A program made the translations under genes and the position numbers. The notes beneath the pieces were generated by a model. That model made no database searches, was not told the origin of the DNA, and worked only from the letters and a program-made list of their open reading frames with translations. Shown here one piece after another: positions 59,380-64,000 of a stretch of 64,000 nt of DNA. Source of the stretch: CALJFL01 sp039964455 (GTDB lineage Bacteria; Pseudomonadota; Gammaproteobacteria; Pseudomonadales; Halieaceae). The DNA lies in assembly GCA_039964455.1 (NCBI GenBank), contig JBDVXK010000016.1:165661-229660 (forward strand), in the 5' to 3' direction. Each line of letters begins with the position of its first letter. Positions within the stretch are counted from its first letter, which is position 1.

Positions 59380-60606
59380 ATGGGTGACTTTTATCAGAAC
59401 GGTATTATTACAACGCTACATAATCTGGCGAAGCGGCCGGTGGAGGAGTTGGAGCGAGAGCTGCAGGAGTTTTCATCCCGCAGACCGATGGCACTCATTC
59501 TGCCTTCGCTGTATTCGGAGCTTGAAGGCGAGGCACTACCTCGAATTGTTGATGAACTGGTCAAGGTTCCCTATCTGTCCGAGGTGATTATAGGACTAGA
59601 TAGAGCTGACGAGGCCCAGTACCGGCAAGCACTCACTTTTTTTGCACGTTTGCCGCAGCGTCACCGGGTGTTGTGGAATGATGGCCCCCGTCTGCTGGCA
59701 CTGGATGCAGAGTTACGCAAGCATGATCTTGCGCCCAGGGAGTTGGGTAAGGGACGCAATGTCTGGTACTGCATGGGCTATACGCTGGCCACGAATCGAT
59801 CAGAATCTGTAGCCCTGCATGACTGCGATATTCTTACCTACGACCGCTCATTGCTCGCACGCCTTATCTACCCGGTTGCGCACCCGCGCTTTAACTATGA
59901 GTTCTGCAAGGGTTACTACGCCAGGGTGGCGGACGGAAAAATTAATGGTCGAGTGAGTCGGCTGCTTGTTACCCCCTTGCTGCGTGCGCTCAAGAAGACG
60001 CTGGGTGATATGGAATACCTTGAGTACATGGACAGCTTTCGCTATCCGCTGGCGGGTGAGTTTTCGTTTCGCCGAGATGTATTGAATGACATCTTGATAC
60101 CCAGTGACTGGGGTTTGGAGATTGGTGTTCTGTCAGAGATGTATCGCAACTATGCGAACAATCGTCTTTGTCAGGCCGATATCGCTGATATCTATGATCA
60201 CAAGCATCAGCAGTTATCCGCTGACGATGTCAATTCTGGCTTGTCAAAGATGTCTGTCGATATCTCCAAGGCGTTGTTCAGAAAGCTGGCGACACGCGGG
60301 GTTACTTTTAATACAGAAACATTCCGCTCGCTGAAGGCTACCTACTATCGTATTGCGCTGGACTTTGTGGAGACCTATCACAACGATGCGGTTATGAATG
60401 GCCTGTCGCTGGATATTCACTCGGAGGAAAAAGCAGTAGAGCTTTTCGCAGAGAATATTATGAAGGCGGGTGAGGCGTTTCTGGACAGGCCTATGGAGCG
60501 GCCCTTCATTCCCAGCTGGTCTCGAGTTATCAGTGCGGTGCCCGACGTACTGGAGCGCCTGTGTGAGGCCGTTGAGGCCGACCACGCTGAGTTTGCTGGT
60601 CAGTAA
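59380..60606 (+). CDS. gpgS: Glucosyl-3-phosphoglycerate synthase-like GT81 glycosyltransferase
   Basis: A 408-residue retaining glycosyltransferase of GT family 81 resembling GpgS, which joins glucose from NDP-glucose to 3-phosphoglycerate. The nucleotide/metal DxD motif is in LHDCDILTYDR, and the segments LGKGRNVWYCMGY and AGEFSFRR are typical. It is longer than the mycobacterial form by about 70 residues at the C-terminus. GpgS or mannosyl-3-phosphoglycerate synthase is possible; the phosphorylase downstream favours glucose. Third gene of the operon. Confidence 0.85.
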   Translation: MGDFYQNGIITTLHNLAKRPVEELERELQEFSSRRPMALILPSLYSELEGEALPRIVDELVKVPYLSEVIIGLDRADEAQYRQALTFFARLPQRHRVLWNDGPRLLALDAELRKHDLAPRELGKGRNVWYCMGYTLATNRSESVALHDCDILTYDRSLLARLIYPVAHPRFNYEFCKGYYARVADGKINGRVSRLLVTPLLRALKKTLGDMEYLEYMDSFRYPLAGEFSFRRDVLNDILIPSDWGLEIGVLSEMYRNYANNRLCQADIADIYDHKHQQLSADDVNSGLSKMSVDISKALFRKLATRGVTFNTETFRSLKATYYRIALDFVETYHNDAVMNGLSLDIHSEEKAVELFAENIMKAGEAFLDRPMERPFIPSWSRVISAVPDVLERLCEAVEADHAEFAGQ

Positions 60607-60611
60607 TTGTG

Positions 60612-62372
60612 ATGTCCCGTTCATCCAATCCAGCAAGTGCGCTCCCGGAGCGTGTAAGGCACCATCTGGAAGCGATTTACCATAACGAGAATTACGATCT
60701 GGAGGCTCTGGCCACTGAGCTGGTTGCCGCCATGAGGCTGCAGTCGCCGTCTGTTGAACCGCAGCAGCACATTAATCACTGGGATCAGCGGGATGCCATT
60801 GTGATTACCTATGGCGATAGCCTACTCAGGAACAATGAACCCCCGCTGGTAACACTCAAGCACTTCCTCGATGAGCATACCGACGACGTGCTAACGGGTG
60901 TGCATATATTGCCGTTCTATCCCTGGAGCTCGGATGATGGCTTCTCGGTGCTGGATTACTCCAGTGTTAACGAAAGCCTGGGCGGTTGGGATGAAATCAG
61001 CGCGATAGCCAGCGGCTATGACCTGATGGCCGACCTGGTAATTAACCACTGTTCCAGTCGTAGCCTCTGGTTTCAGAATTTCCTTAAAAACCAGGAGCCG
61101 GGTAAGGACTATTTTTTCACTGCCAGTGTTGACGATGATTTGTCAGCTGTGGTGCGGCCGCGTACCGAAGCCCTGTTGCGTGCGGTTGAAACTGCTGATG
61201 GTGAGCGACATGTATGGTGTACCTTCAGTCCAGACCAGGTTGATCTCAACTTTCGCAACCCTGAAGTACTCAAGCAATTCGTTACGATTATTCGGCAGTA
61301 TCTTGATGCCGGCGTCAGGATTTTCCGCCTGGATGCGATCGCTTTTCTTTGGAAGGTGCCCGGCACAACGTGCCTGAATCTGGAAGAGACCCACGAGGTA
61401 GTGCGCCTGCTGCGTACACTGGTTGAGTATGCCCGGCCGGATACCTTGCTGATTACCGAAACGAACATCCCCAACCGCGAGAACCTTTCGTATTTTGGTA
61501 ACGCCAATGAGGCGCATTGTGTTTATAACTTTTCACTGCCGCCGCTGTTGGTGAATACTCTGGTAAGCGGTGACTGTGGCTATCTCAAGCAGTGGATAAT
61601 GAGCATGCCTCCTGCGCAGAGTGGAACAGCCTATTTTAATTTCATTGCTTCCCACGATGGGATAGGCCTGCGTCCGGCGGAGGGCCTGTTGTCCGATGCC
61701 GAACTGGATACGCTGATCGCGACCATGGAGGGCTTCGGAGGTCACGTCTCCTACAGGGCACTGGAAGATGGCTTGCAAAAACCCTATGAAATAAACATCT
61801 CCCTGTTCGATGCATTACAGGGCACTGTCAACGGACCCGACGAAAACGGAATCGCACGGTTTATTTGTGCGCACACCATCATGCTGGGTCTGGAGGGAAT
61901 TCCGGGTATCTATATCCATAGCCTTTTAGGTACACGCAATGATTATCCGCGTATGGAGCACACCGGCCATTACCGCTCAATAAATCGTCATCAATGGGAC
62001 TTCGATGCCTTGAAGGCCTTATTGGCTGATCCGGATTCCGTGCAGGCAGAGGTATTCAGTCGCATCAAGGGCTTGTTGGCCATTCGTGGGGAGCAGGCGG
62101 CCTTTCACCCTAACGCCACGCAGTTCACACTTCACCTTGGCTCGGCACTATTCGGTTTCTGGCGGCAGAGTATGAATCGCACGCAGAGTATCTTCTGTAT
62201 CAGCAATGTGACAGATCAACCACAGATAGCGGCGTTGTCGGACATCAACCTTATAGAGACCGAGTCCTGGCAGGATCTTATTGGTGGCGAGAGCTATGCC
62301 GCCCGTGACGGTTTGCTGAACCTGGCCCCCTACCAAACAGTCTGGATCAGCAACACGCTCAGTCAGTCGTGA
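60612..62372 (+). CDS. GH13_18 sugar phosphorylase, probable glucosylglycerate phosphorylase
   Basis: A 586-residue alpha-glucan-type phosphorylase of GH13 subfamily 18 (sucrose phosphorylase family). Catalytic nucleophile Asp is in VRIFRLDAIAFLWK, acid/base Glu in LLITETNIPN, and the transition-state Asp in FIASHDGIG. In this operon the likely substrate is 2-glucosylglycerate, split by phosphate into glucose 1-phosphate and glycerate. The sucrose-specific type cannot be excluded by sequence reading alone. ATG 60612 is preferred; a GTG codon is directly before it. The 3' end overlaps the convergent glycosyltransferase gene by 14 bases. Confidence 0.85.
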   Translation: MSRSSNPASALPERVRHHLEAIYHNENYDLEALATELVAAMRLQSPSVEPQQHINHWDQRDAIVITYGDSLLRNNEPPLVTLKHFLDEHTDDVLTGVHILPFYPWSSDDGFSVLDYSSVNESLGGWDEISAIASGYDLMADLVINHCSSRSLWFQNFLKNQEPGKDYFFTASVDDDLSAVVRPRTEALLRAVETADGERHVWCTFSPDQVDLNFRNPEVLKQFVTIIRQYLDAGVRIFRLDAIAFLWKVPGTTCLNLEETHEVVRLLRTLVEYARPDTLLITETNIPNRENLSYFGNANEAHCVYNFSLPPLLVNTLVSGDCGYLKQWIMSMPPAQSGTAYFNFIASHDGIGLRPAEGLLSDAELDTLIATMEGFGGHVSYRALEDGLQKPYEINISLFDALQGTVNGPDENGIARFICAHTIMLGLEGIPGIYIHSLLGTRNDYPRMEHTGHYRSINRHQWDFDALKALLADPDSVQAEVFSRIKGLLAIRGEQAAFHPNATQFTLHLGSALFGFWRQSMNRTQSIFCISNVTDQPQIAALSDINLIETESWQDLIGGESYAARDGLLNLAPYQTVWISNTLSQS

Positions 62373-63606
62373 GCCATTGCCAGTTGTTCAGAATTGCTGC
62401 GCGACACTGCGCAAGATCCTCCGCTTTGACACCTCCTGGCCAAAAGTCGGGATGACGGCGGGCTAGTTCAGCCAGATTCAGGTCTTTGTATCCGCTATCA
62501 CGAAGGCCGTGAATAAACTTCAGGGTTCGGAAGCCGTCGAACCACTGGTGAAAGTGTTTACTGAACGATGCGGCATCGCCAGCCTGTATTCGGCAATGCT
62601 GCAGCGCCTTTTCCACCCCCATCGCATCAAGCTGTTCGTATGCCCGCTGAGCGTGAGCAGCATTCAAACCCTGGGTCTGCAATAGTTCGGTGAATTCAGT
62701 GTTGTGGTCATAGCGCATTGCGGCAGCGAGCAGGACAGCTCTCAGGCTGTTGAAAATTTCCGGGTGATAGTACAGCTCGGCGTCAGCCATCTGACTGGAT
62801 GCCGCCAGATTGCGGATTGCGGGCCCGGTGCCAAAGGGTACACGGTCAGAGGGCCTACTCGAGAGAACAATGCATTCGCCGGTGGCCTGTGTCACTGCGC
62901 CGGTTTTGGCCAGCTTGTTCAGCAGGTAAAAATCTTCTGCTGCCGATCGTGCCGGAAAACCACGAACCTTGGCGTAGTTTGTTGCTCGCACTGCGATACA
63001 GCTTCCCAGGGTATGAAAGGCATAGGGCGAAGCCGCGTATTGTAAGCCGAGCACATAGTGATGCAGTCGCAGTTCGTAGCGAAGACAGGCCTCGTCACTG
63101 AGCGGCTCGCCTGAGGCAGTGTGAATAAAGGGAAAGAGTAAGGCTGCACTTTGACTGTTGTCCGCTGACAGGCGATTGAAGTAATCGCGTGGTAGCAATG
63201 CATCCGCGTCGCTGCTGCAAATCCACTGTGTGTTGATGGCATCCTGCATGATCCAGTGCAGGGCGACATCGCAACCGATTTTACGCGCCAGCCCCACGCC
63301 TTTGTCGGCGGGGGTCGCGCCGGTTTCTGTTTCCAGGTCTATCGTAAGTACGCTTACATCAGGTGCGAGCATCGCGAGGTGACTTGAAGGGCCAAGCGCT
63401 TCAGAGGCTGGCAGGCGGCTAAGGGCATCGCGTACAGGCGAATTAATTTCACTATCAAGGCAATTTTCTGGTCGGTTAAGCACCAGGATGACAAGCACCT
63501 TACCGGCGTCTGTATTCAGTTGGGCCAGGGTGTCTAATAAGGTCGGCGCTTCGTTGAACACCGGGATTACCAGCACTTGCTGCCATTGCTGGTTTGCAGG
63601 CGGCAT
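62359..63606 (-). CDS. GT2-type glycosyltransferase, function unknown
   Basis: A 415-residue GT-A fold protein of the family 2 type. An N-terminal VIPVFNEAPTLLDTL, the metal DxD in CSSDADALLPRDYF, and a late RSAAEDFYLLNKLAKTG (ED motif) are seen; no membrane helices are present. It resembles cytoplasmic GT2 proteins linked to sugar-osmolyte clusters, but the acceptor is unknown. The ATG at 63606 has no strong ribosome-binding site, and the same frame stays open 42 codons further upstream with a protein-like sequence but no ATG, GTG or TTG. It converges on the phosphorylase gene. Confidence 0.8.
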   Translation of the reverse strand: MPPANQQWQQVLVIPVFNEAPTLLDTLAQLNTDAGKVLVILVLNRPENCLDSEINSPVRDALSRLPASEALGPSSHLAMLAPDVSVLTIDLETETGATPADKGVGLARKIGCDVALHWIMQDAINTQWICSSDADALLPRDYFNRLSADNSQSAALLFPFIHTASGEPLSDEACLRYELRLHHYVLGLQYAASPYAFHTLGSCIAVRATNYAKVRGFPARSAAEDFYLLNKLAKTGAVTQATGECIVLSSRPSDRVPFGTGPAIRNLAASSQMADAELYYHPEIFNSLRAVLLAAAMRYDHNTEFTELLQTQGLNAAHAQRAYEQLDAMGVEKALQHCRIQAGDAASFSKHFHQWFDGFRTLKFIHGLRDSGYKDLNLAELARRHPDFWPGGVKAEDLAQCRAAILNNWQWLTTD

Positions 63607-63665
63607 GGGAGCCGCTTCAGCGTACTTTGCCAGGTAGCTCGAGACGGCTTTGTCGATTTTTTGAC

Positions 63666-64000
63666 TCAGTGCAGTGCTGCCCGAATGGGCAGTTCGGCTA
63701 CCAGGGCGGCCTCAATGTCCAGTAGCTCGTCCCAGCGCGCAGAAACCTCTGCCTCCGGAAGGTAAGTGCCGGCCAGGTCCAGAAAGAGCGTGTAATGCCT
63801 CTCCTCTGAACGGGCGATAGATTGATAAAACTTCTTCAGGGGGGATTCGTCGAGCGCATCGGCGATCAGTGCAAAACGCTCGGCGCCTCTGGCCTCTATG
63901 ATGCTGGCGGTCAGCAGGCGATCCATGAGGTAGATGTCCGTGCCCTGGCGAATCGAATCCCTGAAGCCCAGCACATAAGGGTCTTTGCGGTCGGAGGCCG
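63666..64000 (-). CDS. miaE: tRNA 2-methylthio-N6-isopentenyladenosine hydroxylase, C-terminal part
   Basis: The last 111 or so residues of MiaE, a ferritin-like di-iron enzyme that hydroxylates the isopentenyl group of modified A37 in tRNA. The frame is open to the right edge, so the N-terminal part is outside the window. Visible are the iron-binding helix with IEARGAERF and the SEERHYTLFLDLA helix, which supply Glu and His ligands. It reads toward the GT2 gene, 59 bases away, in the same direction. Confidence 0.9.
   Translation of the reverse strand, partial: ASDRKDPYVLGFRDSIRQGTDIYLMDRLLTASIIEARGAERFALIADALDESPLKKFYQSIARSEERHYTLFLDLAGTYLPEAEVSARWDELLDIEAALVAELPIRAALH

Noticed and set aside
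1..64000. CRISPR arrays, tRNA or rRNA genes, insertion sequences and prophage genes
   Set aside because: No direct-repeat arrays with spacers, no cloverleaf sequence I could support, and no transposase or integrase motif were seen.

Overview
The window is a chromosomal segment of a gammaproteobacterium. The Fur protein is Pseudomonas-like, the chaperone block hrcA-grpE-dnaK-dnaJ is followed by dapB, and fatty-acid type acyl-CoA genes and a glucosylglycerate cluster are present. Together these suggest a marine heterotroph of the Halieaceae/Cellvibrionales type (inference from gene content only). No rRNA, tRNA, CRISPR array, transposase or prophage gene was seen. Gene density is high and only one gap exceeds 300 bases (39096-39398).

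Layout. 1-7.2 kb: the end of a dihydrolipoyl dehydrogenase gene, then a tartrate/isopropylmalate-type dehydrogenase, a class-III aminotransferase, an N-acyl-D-amino-acid deacylase-like amidohydrolase, a TauE/SafE carrier and gnd. 7.2-12.5 kb: smpB, an SNF-family transporter, ratA-rnfH, bamE, fur and recN. 12.6-19.4 kb: the heat-shock block hrcA, grpE, dnaK, dnaJ, then dapB and a CnoX/YbbN-like thioredoxin; grpE and dnaK each have a clear sigma-32 type promoter. 19.7-30.7 kb: lipid/acyl-CoA metabolism (two paired acyl-CoA dehydrogenases, an LLM flavoenzyme, an SDR, a histidine phosphatase, TesB, a regulator with two TetR domains, a MATE pump, Tag glycosylase, an enoyl-CoA hydratase) and a degenerate ApbE homologue.

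30.8-45.0 kb is the accessory-looking part. It holds two very large periplasmic-propeller sensor kinases in visibly AT-richer DNA, a small secreted protein with five Gly-Tyr-(Lys/Arg)-Trp repeats that I do not recognise, a secreted subtilase, and two GGDEF-EAL cyclic-di-GMP proteins. All are on the minus strand, facing the same way, so they may form a sensing/secretion/c-di-GMP neighbourhood.

45.2-57.5 kb: a DDN-like nitroreductase, nadA, bepA, tusA, an AI-2E family permease, an M16 protease lipoprotein and the pyruvate dehydrogenase genes aceE-aceF behind a pair of inverted-repeat operators. 57.6-62.4 kb: a four-gene operon with the parts of a closed glucosylglycerate cycle (glycerate kinase, phosphatase, glucosyl-3-phosphoglycerate synthase, GH13_18 phosphorylase), met tail-to-tail by a GT2 glycosyltransferase. 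The window ends inside miaE.
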